This document shows positions 45,674-54,089 of a stretch of DNA of 64,000 nucleotides, in pieces. A program made the position numbers and the translations under genes. The DNA comes from an uncultured Eubacteriaceae bacterium (GTDB lineage: Bacteria; Bacillota; Clostridia; Lachnospirales; CAG-274). The notes beneath the pieces are model-generated. The model ran no database searches, was not told where the DNA came from, and was given only the letters and a program-made list of their open reading frames with translations. The stretch spans positions 124,001 to 188,000 of the forward strand of contig CAMTZM010000001.1 in assembly GCA_947086655.1 (NCBI GenBank), in the 5' to 3' direction. Within the stretch, counting starts at the first letter, position 1. The number at the start of each line of letters is the position of its first letter.

Positions 45674-46858
45674 ATGATATCTCAAAAGATGATTGAATTT
45701 GTCAAAAATGGTTCGGCTATTAGAGCTATGTTTGAAGAAGGCAAAATAATGGCTGAAAAATACGGAAAAGAAAATATATACGATTTTTCTCTTGGAAATC
45801 CGTCAGTTGCGCCGCCTTCAAGCGTAAGAAAAGCTGTTAAGGATATAATTGAAAATGAACCGGAAATGTTGGTTCATGGCTATATGAATAATAGCGGGTT
45901 TGAAGATGTTAGAACTGTTATATCAAAATCAGTAAATGATAAAAACTCTACATCTTTTACAGAAAAAAATATTATTATGACTGTTGGAGCAGCCGGAGCT
46001 TTAAATATAGTTTTTAAGACACTTCTTAATGCTGGAGATGAGGTTATTCTTTTTGCTCCGTATTTTGGAGAGTATAATAATTATATTGCTAATTATGATG
46101 GAAAACATATTGTTGTAAAGCCGAATTTTGAAAGTTTTTCAATTGATTTTGACGATTTTGAATCTAAAATTACAAAAAAAACAAAGGCTGTAATTTTAAA
46201 TAATCCTAATAATCCTACGGGCGCAGTTTATTCTGAAGATGATATAAAAAGGCTTGCGTCTATATTAGAGTCAAAACAAAAGGAATATGGCATTTCAATT
46301 TACTTAATTTCCGATGAGCCGTATAGAGAGGTTGTATATGGAGATGTAAAAGTTCCGTATTTAACTAAATATTATAAAAATACATTTGTGGCTTATTCTT
46401 ATAGTAAAACGCTTTCTCTTCCGGGTGAAAGAATAGGATATCTTGTTGTAAATAATGATATGGATGATTTTGATGATATTATAAGCGCTTTAGGCGTTGC
46501 AAACCGCATATTGGGCTATGTAAATGCTCCGTCATTGTTTCAAAGGGTAGTTGCAAGATGTGTTTATGATACGTCTGATATAAGTATTTATGAGGAAAAC
46601 AAAAATATTTTATATAAAGCTTTATCTGATTATGGTTATGAGTGTGTTGAGCCTAAAGGTGCGTTTTATATGTTTCCGAAATGTTTTATAGATGATGATA
46701 AAGAATTTTGTAAACAGGCAAAAGAGTTTAGGTTAATTATTGTTCCAGGTTCTACGTTTGCTTGTTCAGGATATTTTAGAATATCTTATTGTGTTGACAA
46801 AAAAACGGTTTTAAATTCTCTTGAAAGTTTTAAAATGCTTGCTGATAAATATAAATAA
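45674..46858 (+). CDS. Pyridoxal-phosphate aminotransferase, class I/II
   Basis: The 394-residue enzyme has the fold-type I motifs NNPNNPTGAVYS, SDEPYREVVYG and the PLP lysine in YSYSKTLSLPGERIGYL at about 236-252; the substrate arginine is in FRISYC near the end. It resembles aspartate or related aminotransferases. AAAGGTAGG precedes the ATG. Exact substrate cannot be read from sequence. It is last in the plus-strand run and shares a terminator with the convergent regulator. Confidence 0.9.
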   Translation: MISQKMIEFVKNGSAIRAMFEEGKIMAEKYGKENIYDFSLGNPSVAPPSSVRKAVKDIIENEPEMLVHGYMNNSGFEDVRTVISKSVNDKNSTSFTEKNIIMTVGAAGALNIVFKTLLNAGDEVILFAPYFGEYNNYIANYDGKHIVVKPNFESFSIDFDDFESKITKKTKAVILNNPNNPTGAVYSEDDIKRLASILESKQKEYGISIYLISDEPYREVVYGDVKVPYLTKYYKNTFVAYSYSKTLSLPGERIGYLVVNNDMDDFDDIISALGVANRILGYVNAPSLFQRVVARCVYDTSDISIYEENKNILYKALSDYGYECVEPKGAFYMFPKCFIDDDKEFCKQAKEFRLIIVPGSTFACSGYFRISYCVDKKTVLNSLESFKMLADKYK

Positions 46859-46863
46859 AATAT

Positions 46864-46903
46864 TAAAAGGTAATACCGAAATTACGGTATTACCTTTTTT
46901 TAT
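46864..46903. terminator. Bidirectional terminator between aminotransferase and regulator
   Basis: AAAAGGTAATACCG and CGGTATTACCTTTTTT are exact complements around AAATTA, with A- and T-runs on the two sides. It serves both convergent genes and slightly overlaps the regulator stop. Confidence 0.9.
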
Positions 46904-47997
46904 ATTTTGTATAATGGTATGTCATTATTATCTTTTAAAGTTCTTACAGAGGAGCGTTCAACTATTTCAGCTTTTAATTTTATATCAGAGCGTTCTCCTG
47001 TTTTAATTTGTTTAATTAAACTTTCGGCTGCTAATTCTCCTAAATTATATTTAGCGTGGTTTACACTTGTTAAATCAAGAAATTTTGATAAAGTTGAATT
47101 ATCAAAGCCTATAATTGAAATATCTTCAAATGGTTTTATATTATTTCTTTCCATAAATCTAATCATATTAAGCGCCATTTGGTCATTATAGCAAATTATA
47201 GCTGTACATCCCTCAAACCGGCGTAAAAGTATAGAGTCAGCGTCCCCTTTAAACATGTATTCTAAATCTTCTGTTGTATACCAATGTATATTCTTTTCAT
47301 TAACAGGTATTGCTTGTCTGTGCATTGCATTCATAAAACCTTCATATCTTTTGTGTCCAGGCATATCGTCTGATTTAAAACATGCTCCTATTTTTTTGTG
47401 TCCATGGTCAATTAAATATTTTGTCGCTGTATACCCACCCTCAACGTCATTCATTGCGCATAAAGGTATATCTAAATCAGGATAGCATCCATTTATGAAT
47501 ACACAGGGGATTGTTTTTTTAAACTGTTCGTAAATTTCTTTGTTTGGATTAGGAATTGCTGATTTTGTTCCTTCTACAATAATACCATCGACTTTTTTAT
47601 TAACCATGGAATTTAGTATAGATGTTTCTTTTTCAACTTTGTTATATGTAATTCCTAATGTTATATTATAATTATTGTTTGATAAAACATTTTCAATTCC
47701 TTTTATTATTTCAGGAAATATATATTCATCAAGATAGGTAATTATAACGCCTATATTTCTTGTTTCTTTTATAAAATTATTATTTCGTATTTTTATATAA
47801 GTACCGCTTCCCTTTATTTTTTCAAGAAAACCTTCATTTTCAAGTTTGCTTATAGCAAGACGTATTGTTTGGCGGCTAAAATTAAATTTTTCCATTAATT
47901 CATTTTCTGAAAGCATTTTGTCGCCGTCTTTATATGTCCCTTTGTTTATTTCGCTTTTTATCCATTCTTGTACAATTACATATTTGGGTGTTTCCAT
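46900..47997 (-). CDS. AraR-type transcriptional repressor (GntR HTH + LacI-type sensor)
   Basis: The 365-residue protein has an N-terminal GntR winged helix (VIVQEWIKSEINKGTYKDGDKMLSENELMEKFNFSRQTIRLAISKLENEGFLEKIKGSGTYI, residues 8-68) joined to a LacI-type sugar-binding domain (NIGVIITYLDEYIFPEIIKGIE, DGIIVEGTKSA, GACFKSDDMPGHKRYEGFMNA, ISIIGFDNS). This fusion is the AraR arrangement, where L-arabinose releases DNA. The effector here is inferred. It is divergent from a pectate lyase, which may be its target. GGAAGGGG lies before the ATG. Confidence 0.88.
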   Translation of the reverse strand: METPKYVIVQEWIKSEINKGTYKDGDKMLSENELMEKFNFSRQTIRLAISKLENEGFLEKIKGSGTYIKIRNNNFIKETRNIGVIITYLDEYIFPEIIKGIENVLSNNNYNITLGITYNKVEKETSILNSMVNKKVDGIIVEGTKSAIPNPNKEIYEQFKKTIPCVFINGCYPDLDIPLCAMNDVEGGYTATKYLIDHGHKKIGACFKSDDMPGHKRYEGFMNAMHRQAIPVNEKNIHWYTTEDLEYMFKGDADSILLRRFEGCTAIICYNDQMALNMIRFMERNNIKPFEDISIIGFDNSTLSKFLDLTSVNHAKYNLGELAAESLIKQIKTGERSDIKLKAEIVERSSVRTLKDNNDIPLYKI

Positions 47998-48030
47998 AAA
48001 GTACCCCTTCCAACTTGAGATAATACATTA

Positions 48031-48059
48031 ATTATATTGAATTTTTGCTTTTTTGTCAA
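48031..48059 (-). promoter_or_regulatory. Sigma-A-type promoter of the AraR-like regulator
   Basis: On the minus strand TTGACA (48059-48054) and TATAAT (48036-48031) are both perfect and 17 bases apart, about 35 bases before the regulator ATG. Confidence 0.8.
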
Positions 48060-48106
48060 ACTTACTGATAAATTTTTACCTTTTTGTTGAAATTTATTTA
48101 AAATAT

Positions 48107-48184
48107 AAAATAAGCTTTAAAAAATAAAAAATTTAGTTTTATGCAGTTTTTATAATCAATATTTATTTTGAAAATAAGCTTTAG
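48107..48184. repeat. Direct repeat AAAATAAGCTTTA, possible operator
   Basis: The 13-base sequence occurs at 48107-48119 and 48171-48183, with a palindromic AAGCTT core, between the two divergent promoters. It is a candidate binding site for the adjacent regulator; it does not look like the Bacillus AraR operator. Confidence 0.4.
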
Positions 48185-48303
48185 TAAAATATATATAAAA
48201 TGCAGTAAGATTTTAAATAATATATTTAGACGGCGTATAACAATGCCGATATATTTACTAAGAAATATTACTTTTGCTGTAAGTTAATAAAGTAAAAAAT
48301 TTG

Positions 48304-48332
48304 TTGACTTGTTAATGTAAAAATAGTAAAAT
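48304..48332 (+). promoter_or_regulatory. Promoter of the pectate lyase gene
   Basis: TTGACT at 48304-48309 and TAAAAT at 48327-48332 are 17 bases apart, about 78 bases before the ATG. Confidence 0.65.
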
Positions 48333-48409
48333 CAGCTTATAAAAATGCGGAAATCAGCATTATAAAAGCTATGATAACATTAATTAGAATTGAAATGGAG
48401 GACTTATGT

Positions 48410-50746
48410 ATGAAAAAAAAGAAAATTTTATCTGTGCTTATTTCTGTTATTATGCTTTTAAGTTGTTTTAGTGTAACTCATTTGACAACTTTCGCATCAA
48501 GTGTAGTGGCAGGAGGATGGTATGAAACTATTTACGCTGTGTGGAGTGATTCAAATGCCGGGAATGCTTCAGTAGATTATAAAGTATCAGGAGCAGATGA
48601 CAGTACATATGTTCAGGCAGATAGTAATTTGATAAGACAGATTAATGATACAACAGCAAGAATTGATATACCAGGTATTAAAGCCGGAAATTATGATATT
48701 AGGGTAACAACCGGAAGAGGGAAAGTATATACAAGTGAGAATATAACTGTTAACGCTTATGACCGTTCGGGATATGCTCATCATAATTACAGTTCTGGGG
48801 TTGGAGCTTATAATAATGACGGAACTATAAAGGATAATGCAATTGTTATATATTTAACTGATGAAAATAAAGATACGATTACTGTTCCAAATTATGAAAG
48901 TTATGGAACAGGTATAGTAAATATACTTCAAAATAATGATTTTGCTAAAAAGATTGCCAAAGAAAAAAAGCCTTTTGTTATAAGGGTTATAGGAACTGTT
49001 TATCCTCCTTCGGAAGGTTTGTCAAAGCCAGAAGCAAGTGAGTGGGATAAAGATGGAAATCCGATAGATGGTGATAATGGTAATATGTGCAATATTTTAA
49101 ATATGAGGGACTTAACTGTTGAGGGAATTGGAACAGATGCTACTATAAATGGCTGGGGTTTATCATTTAATGCTCAAAGTTCAAGTACAAACAAAGAAAG
49201 TTATGAAGTAAGAAATATTATTTTTGAAAAATATCCAGAAGATGCTTTAGGTTTTCAAGGAGCAAGTGCTGATAAAAATGTTTATACATCAAAGCCAATA
49301 GAGAGAATATGGGTGCATAACAATACTTTTTATCAAGGATATTGTGAAAATCCTATGGCTGAAGATAAGCATGAGGGCGATGGCTCTTGTGATTATAAAA
49401 GAGGAAGTTATTTTACTTTATCTTATAATTATTTTTATAATTGTCATAAAACAAACTTATTTGGTTCAGGTACAGGCGTAGTACAATATAATGTAACAAT
49501 GCACCATAACTTTTATGATACTATAAGTTCAAGAACACCTATGACAAGACAAACAAATATTCACATATATAATAATTATTATAAAGGAAATACAAGTACA
49601 ACAATAGATGCAAGAGATAAGGCTTATATTTTCTCAGAGGCTAATTATTTTGAGAAGTGTAATAATCCTATACAAACTAACGGACAAAGCACAACAGGAG
49701 CTGCTGTTAAATCTTTTGGGGATATTTTTGATGAATGTAAAAAAACAAATGCCGCTGAAATAGTAGTTGATAGAAATGCAACTGTTGAGTCTGAAAATAC
49801 ATATAAAAATTTTGACACAAAAAGTGACTTTTATTTGTACAATCCTCAAAGTGCAGAGGAGGCTAAACAGGAATGTATAAATAACAGTGGTGTAATAAAA
49901 GATATAAATGAAAGTCCTGATCCGGAAGATACTGCTTTGGAATCGACAACAGAATCGACAACGGAATCGACCACAGAGTCAACGACAGAATCGACAACGG
50001 AATCGACCACAGAGTCAACGACAGAATCGACAACGGAATCGACCACAGAGTCAACGACAGAATCCACAACAGAATCGACCACAGAGTCAACAACAGAACC
50101 TATAACAGAACCTTCTACAAAACCTCCTGTTTCTGTTGATTATAAAACTATAAATATTGATAATGATTTAATTGAAGAAAATAAAGGCGGAAATATTACA
50201 ATTCCTATAAATTTATACGATAAAGATGATATAGATTTATTTGAGATTATTTTCAAATATGATAAAGATGTTTTTTCATCTGCTAAAGTTACAAGTGGCG
50301 ATGCTATTTCTCAAAATGTAGAATTGGATATTTCAAATGATAATGATTGTATTATTGTAAAAGGAAGTTTAAAAGATATTGATACTTTAACAGGAAAAGA
50401 ACTTTTAAAGATTGAATTGGGTATTAAGCAGGAATTTAATAATAAAGATGCTAAACTTTATATGGGAATTTCAAAACTTAAAGATACAAATGAAAATGAT
50501 ATTGATTTTATAATTAATGGAAATGAAATTACAGCCGGTATTGTTCTTGGAGATGTTAATAATGATAATAGTGTAGAGGTAAACGATGCCGCAATGGTTT
50601 TGCAATATGTTTTGGGAGAAATAAAGCTTAGTGAAAAACAATTAAGAGCTGCTGCTATTTATGGAAGTCCTGAAAATATAACAGCTTTAGATGCTGCTGC
50701 TATACTTAAAAAAGCTCTTGAACCTGATAATTTTATTCTGTCTTAA
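48410..50746 (+). CDS. Secreted pectate lyase (PL1-type) with cohesin-like module and dockerin
   Basis: About 778 residues from an ATG at 48410 with GGAGGAC upstream. A signal peptide (MKKKKILSVLISVIMLLSCFS, cut near 31) leads to an Amb_all/PL1 lyase domain (IWVHNNTF, SYNYFYNCHKTNLFGSG, HHNFYDTISSRTPMTRQTNIHIYNNYYKG with the likely catalytic Arg). A linker of about 14 Thr-Thr-Glu-Ser units follows, then a cohesin-like beta domain (about 575-705) and a type I dockerin with two Ca-loop motifs (VLGDVNNDNSVEVNDAAMVLQYVLG and TALDAAAILKKAL; the second loop is weak). It would cleave polygalacturonate outside the cell and may join a cellulosome-like complex. A strong terminator follows. Confidence 0.92.
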   Translation: MKKKKILSVLISVIMLLSCFSVTHLTTFASSVVAGGWYETIYAVWSDSNAGNASVDYKVSGADDSTYVQADSNLIRQINDTTARIDIPGIKAGNYDIRVTTGRGKVYTSENITVNAYDRSGYAHHNYSSGVGAYNNDGTIKDNAIVIYLTDENKDTITVPNYESYGTGIVNILQNNDFAKKIAKEKKPFVIRVIGTVYPPSEGLSKPEASEWDKDGNPIDGDNGNMCNILNMRDLTVEGIGTDATINGWGLSFNAQSSSTNKESYEVRNIIFEKYPEDALGFQGASADKNVYTSKPIERIWVHNNTFYQGYCENPMAEDKHEGDGSCDYKRGSYFTLSYNYFYNCHKTNLFGSGTGVVQYNVTMHHNFYDTISSRTPMTRQTNIHIYNNYYKGNTSTTIDARDKAYIFSEANYFEKCNNPIQTNGQSTTGAAVKSFGDIFDECKKTNAAEIVVDRNATVESENTYKNFDTKSDFYLYNPQSAEEAKQECINNSGVIKDINESPDPEDTALESTTESTTESTTESTTESTTESTTESTTESTTESTTESTTESTTESTTESTTEPITEPSTKPPVSVDYKTINIDNDLIEENKGGNITIPINLYDKDDIDLFEIIFKYDKDVFSSAKVTSGDAISQNVELDISNDNDCIIVKGSLKDIDTLTGKELLKIELGIKQEFNNKDAKLYMGISKLKDTNENDIDFIINGNEITAGIVLGDVNNDNSVEVNDAAMVLQYVLGEIKLSEKQLRAAAIYGSPENITALDAAAILKKALEPDNFILS
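49944..50096 (+). repeat. Thr-Thr-Glu-Ser coding tandem repeat (12-bp unit, 36-bp higher order)
   Basis: The linker DNA is built of 12-base units encoding S-T-T-E. Three successive units (TCGACAACGGAA, TCGACCACAGAG, TCAACGACAGAA) form a 36-base block repeated about three times almost exactly. Such repeats are prone to slippage, so linker length may vary. Confidence 0.85.
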
Positions 50747-50777
50747 TTTTAAATTTATATAGTGTTCTTTATAATTT

Positions 50778-50803
50778 AGAGCGGCTTATGCCGCTCTTTT
50801 TTT
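50778..50803 (+). terminator. Intrinsic terminator after the pectate lyase gene
   Basis: AGAGCGGC pairs exactly with GCCGCTCT around TTAT and is followed by seven Ts. Confidence 0.92.
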
Positions 50804-51074
50804 GAAAAGAACGTAGAAATTTTTTGGTTTTATTTGTTAAAAATGCACAGTTTATATTTTTGTTTTGTGAAATTTTATACTTTAAAAACAATTTTATATG
50901 AAATTTTTTGAAAAATTTGTTTAATTTATTTTTGATTTGTAAATAATAACAGTAGAGCCTGTTTTGATTTATTTTTTATTTTATGTTATAATTTGTAATA
51001 AAATCATATGATTTTTTTATGTAAAAAACCACTGATTTAGGAAAATAATGATTAATTTGAAAGAAAATTTATTA

Positions 51075-51122
51075 AATGTTAGTAATGCCTCAGCTTTTAA
51101 GATTTGAGTATTTACTAACATT
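51075..51122. other. Inverted repeat upstream of the CarD-like gene
   Basis: AATGTTAGTAA at 51075-51085 is the exact complement of TTACTAACATT at 51112-51122, with CTCA/TGAG pairs inside. It lies about 170 bases before the gene and may be a leader hairpin or protein-binding palindrome. Confidence 0.4.
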
Positions 51123-51292
51123 GTTAAATTTGATTATATAAATCAGATTTAATGACAAATTATTGTTAAATGTTGTATTATATAAGTAAATTTGTAAAAT
51201 AGGTTTTTTATGCCTTTGATTTTTTTTGCTGTTATTTTAGTGGTTGTGTTACTATAAGAGAAATTAAAAAATTATATAAGGAGGTTATTTGG

Positions 51293-51763
51293 TTGTTTAG
51301 TATAGGTGATAAAATAGTTTATCCTTTATATGGAGCCGGAGTTATTGAAGACCTACATGAAAAACAAGTGGATGGTGAAGTTACAATTTATTATGATTTA
51401 AGAATACCTGTCGGAAATCTAAAGATATTGATTTCATCGAAAAAAGCCGAAACGCTGGGTTTAAGAGAAATATCTCCTTCCAGCGAGGTATTAGGAATAA
51501 TTGAAAATGTATCTCCTATACAGATGGCAGATAATTGGAATCAAAGGTATAAGGATAATATGGAAAGAATTAAGTCAGGTAGTCTTGAAAAAGTTGTTCA
51601 AGTTTTTAAGACGCTTATTTTAAGAGAAAGAGAAAAAACTCTTTCAAGTGCGGAGAAAAAAATGCTCGGTACAACAAAGCAAATTATTTTGAGCGAAATA
51701 ATTCTTTCTCAAAATATTGAAAAAGACCAAGCGGAAAAAATATTAGAAAAATCTATTTCATGA
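51293..51763 (+). CDS. CarD-like transcriptional regulator
   Basis: The 156-residue protein starts at TTG with AAGGAGGT upstream. Its N-terminal domain (FSIGDKIVYPLYGAGVIEDLHEKQVDGEVTIYYDLRIPVGNLKILISSKKAETLGLREI) matches the CarD/TRCF RNA-polymerase interaction domain, followed by a helical C-terminal half. Family members bind the RNAP beta subunit and affect open-complex stability. Next to an HD-domain gene 33 bases on, probably one operon. Confidence 0.87.
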   Translation: MFSIGDKIVYPLYGAGVIEDLHEKQVDGEVTIYYDLRIPVGNLKILISSKKAETLGLREISPSSEVLGIIENVSPIQMADNWNQRYKDNMERIKSGSLEKVVQVFKTLILREREKTLSSAEKKMLGTTKQIILSEIILSQNIEKDQAEKILEKSIS

Positions 51764-51796
51764 CAGTTTTTATTTTAGAAGGGTGGGGGAGCATAT

Positions 51797-52864
51797 ATGC
51801 TTTTTATTGAAATGGACAAGCTTAAAGCAGGAGCAAGACTTGCAAAACCAATTTATAACCGTGATGGGGTGCTTTTATTTGATAGAAATACAGTTCTTTC
51901 AACAAGTAATGTTGCGAGTATTAAAAATTTCGGGCTTATTGGGGTTTATGTTTTGGAAGCGGCAGAGCCGCTTCCAGAAATGTCAAAAGAAGATATAGAA
52001 TTTGAAAGATTTCAAACTATAAGTGTATTTAGTTTAAAATCAAAGTTTGATTTGATTAAATCTAAAAAGAAAATAAGCGACCTTAATAGCATAGTTATTG
52101 AGATATTAGGTAATTATGGCAGCAAAGACCATAAGATTAATTTTATTCAGAATTTAAGAAGCCGTGACGATTTTATTTATAAACACAGTCTTAATGTAGC
52201 TATTATTTCAGCTCTTATTGCTAATAAAGCTGATTTAAGAAGTACAGCTAAGGTTAATGTTATATTAGCAGCGCTTGTACATGAGGTTGGAAAACTTTTA
52301 GATAGTTCAAAGTTTTTTGGGTTTGATGTTGATAATTTGTCTTCTGACGATTATAAAAGCATGGAATTAAGTTATATGAAAAAGGGTTATGATTATGTAG
52401 AGGTAAGCAATGACGTTAAGAAAATTTTGTATCAGTTTTCTTCGCAAAATAGGGCAAATTCTGAACTTATGGTTGAGGCAAGAATATTAAAGGTAGCTGA
52501 TATTTATGATACAATGACAAGTGTAAATATTAAAAAGGAAAGTCATTCTGAAGTTGAGACGATTACATATTTAATGGATAATGATGACATTTTTGACCAA
52601 GATATTGTAAGTGCACTTACAAACAGTATTAACATACTTGTTCCGGGAACAAGTGTTGAGATGACCAATGGAGAAAAAGGGATTGTTATTTCTGAAAATC
52701 TTGATGATGTTCTTCGTCCTATGGTTCTTATTTTTGGTACAAATACAATATATGATTTAAGTAATATTTCTGTGTATAAAGATATACAAATAAAAGATAT
52801 AATGAAAACAATGGATAACAGAGCCGTTATTGATAAAGAGGCTTTAAATAGTTATATAAAATGA
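51797..52864 (+). CDS. HD-GYP-like protein with degenerate catalytic motif
   Basis: The 355-residue protein has an N-terminal domain like that preceding many clostridial HD-GYP domains (IEMDKLKAGARLAKPIYNRDGVLLFDRNTVL, residues 4-34) and a middle HD region (FIYKHSLNVAIISALIA with His130, then AALVHEVGKLLDSS at about 158-171). The catalytic HD pair reads HE (162-163), and no clear GYP or downstream H-D metal site is seen. It may be an inactive c-di-GMP sensor rather than a phosphodiesterase. GGGTGGGGGAG precedes the ATG. Confidence 0.8.
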   Translation: MLFIEMDKLKAGARLAKPIYNRDGVLLFDRNTVLSTSNVASIKNFGLIGVYVLEAAEPLPEMSKEDIEFERFQTISVFSLKSKFDLIKSKKKISDLNSIVIEILGNYGSKDHKINFIQNLRSRDDFIYKHSLNVAIISALIANKADLRSTAKVNVILAALVHEVGKLLDSSKFFGFDVDNLSSDDYKSMELSYMKKGYDYVEVSNDVKKILYQFSSQNRANSELMVEARILKVADIYDTMTSVNIKKESHSEVETITYLMDNDDIFDQDIVSALTNSINILVPGTSVEMTNGEKGIVISENLDDVLRPMVLIFGTNTIYDLSNISVYKDIQIKDIMKTMDNRAVIDKEALNSYIK

Positions 52865-52878
52865 TTTGGAGGATTTAT

Positions 52879-54087
52879 ATGTTAAATAAAATAAGAAACA
52901 AAGTTTTATGTTATGCAGCTTTTGTAACAACAGCATTTTCTGCGGGAAGTTTAGGAGTTGAAACAATAGGCGAACAATTACCTAAGGTTTATATCGCAGG
53001 TGACTCAACGGCGTGTATTTATGAAACTGATGAGAATTATGCACTTCCGCGTGCCGGCTGGGGTATGTATTTAGAAAATTATCTTGAAGACGGAGTTGAA
53101 GTTGTTGATTTGGCTTTAGGAGGAAGAAGTTCAAAAAGTTTTATGACAGAGGAAAACTATAAATATATAGTTAATAATATAAAAGAAGGGGATTACCTTA
53201 TTATTCAGTTTGGACATAATGATGCTAAAAATTCAAAGCCTGAAGATATTGAACAAAGATATACTAATCCAGAAGGAGACAAAGAAACAGAAGGTTCTTT
53301 TAAATATTATCTAAATACAGGATATATAGAAATGGCAAAGGAAAAAGGGGCTATACCTATTTTATTTTCTCCTGTTGCAAGAAGGAAGTTTGATAAAGAC
53401 GGAAAAATAACTGATTCTCATGGGCTTTATGACGATGCTGTAAGAGAACTTTCTAAGGAAATAGATGTTAATTTTGTTGATATGACAAATATCACTTATG
53501 ATTATTATAATGAAATAGGGGTAGAGGGCAGCAAGCTTATGCATGCACTTTATTACGATAAGGAAAAAGGGATTGATAATTCTCATTTTAATCATTATGG
53601 AGCTGATATTGTAGCCGGTATGGCGGTACGTGAAATTTCAAATATGAAAACAGGGCTTGAAAAATATATTAAAGACATAAGTTTTGATAATAGTGGTGAT
53701 GAAGTTACAAGAGGTTATTTTGATTCACTTTTATCAAGGCTCAATAGTCTTGACGGTACATTTGAGCATAATAATACTTCTCTTTTAAGAGGGGAAATGT
53801 TTAAAATGGCAGGAGAAACTCTTGAAAAAATGGGGGTTGAACTTAATAAAGATTTAAGTACAACAGTATTTAAAGATTTAGATGAACTTGATGATTCATA
53901 TAAAGGATATGCCATAGGACTTGCTAAACTTGGCATAATTAAAGGAAATGGCACAGACAAGCTTATGCCTAATAAAGTTGTAGATAAAAAACAATGCGCA
54001 GCTGTAATTGCAAGAATGTATGATTGTTTGTGCAATAACGAAAATGAAAAAGAGCAGTCTATTGATGAACTTGAGAGGGTTGAATAA
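52879..54087 (+). CDS. Secreted SGNH hydrolase (rhamnogalacturonan-acetylesterase-like) with SLH-like tail
   Basis: About 402 residues from the ATG at 52879 with GGAGGA upstream; an ATG at 52861 only adds six residues across that site. A hydrophobic N-terminus (VLCYAAFVTTAFSAGSLG) suggests secretion. SGNH blocks: VYIAGDSTA, LALGGRSSKSF, IIQFGHNDA and DNSHFNHYGA. This is the rhamnogalacturonan acetylesterase pattern that deacetylates pectin. The C-terminal part (YAIGLAKLGIIKGNGTDKLMPNKVVDKKQCAAVIARMYDCL) resembles one SLH motif. Thematically it fits the pectate lyase upstream. Confidence 0.87.
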   Translation: MLNKIRNKVLCYAAFVTTAFSAGSLGVETIGEQLPKVYIAGDSTACIYETDENYALPRAGWGMYLENYLEDGVEVVDLALGGRSSKSFMTEENYKYIVNNIKEGDYLIIQFGHNDAKNSKPEDIEQRYTNPEGDKETEGSFKYYLNTGYIEMAKEKGAIPILFSPVARRKFDKDGKITDSHGLYDDAVRELSKEIDVNFVDMTNITYDYYNEIGVEGSKLMHALYYDKEKGIDNSHFNHYGADIVAGMAVREISNMKTGLEKYIKDISFDNSGDEVTRGYFDSLLSRLNSLDGTFEHNNTSLLRGEMFKMAGETLEKMGVELNKDLSTTVFKDLDELDDSYKGYAIGLAKLGIIKGNGTDKLMPNKVVDKKQCAAVIARMYDCLCNNENEKEQSIDELERVE

Positions 54088-54089
54088 TT

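Larger units (their letters stand above)
47998..48409. other. Divergent control region between the regulator and the pectate lyase
   Basis: The 412 bases hold a minus-strand promoter for the regulator (48031-48059), two copies of AAAATAAGCTTTA at 48107 and 48171, each followed by ATGCAGT about 30 bases on, a GCCGATAT box at 48245-48252, and a plus-strand promoter (48304-48332). Two AAATCAGC-TTATAAAA direct repeats lie at about 48330 and 48351. Confidence 0.7.
50747..51292. other. AT-rich intergenic region before the CarD-like gene
   Basis: The 546 bases contain the terminator at 50778-50803 and a hairpin at 51075-51122. I see no ORF with a ribosome site and no RNA class I can name. The rest is very AT-rich. 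Confidence 0.6.

Noticed and set aside
49944-50096. Possible CRISPR array (36-bp repeats)
   Set aside because: The blocks are directly adjacent with no unique spacers, they encode a linker in frame, and no cas gene is near.
49846-50105. Frames made of repeated residues in both directions over the Thr-Glu-Ser linker
   Set aside because: They are shadow readings of a tandem repeat in the pectate lyase gene.
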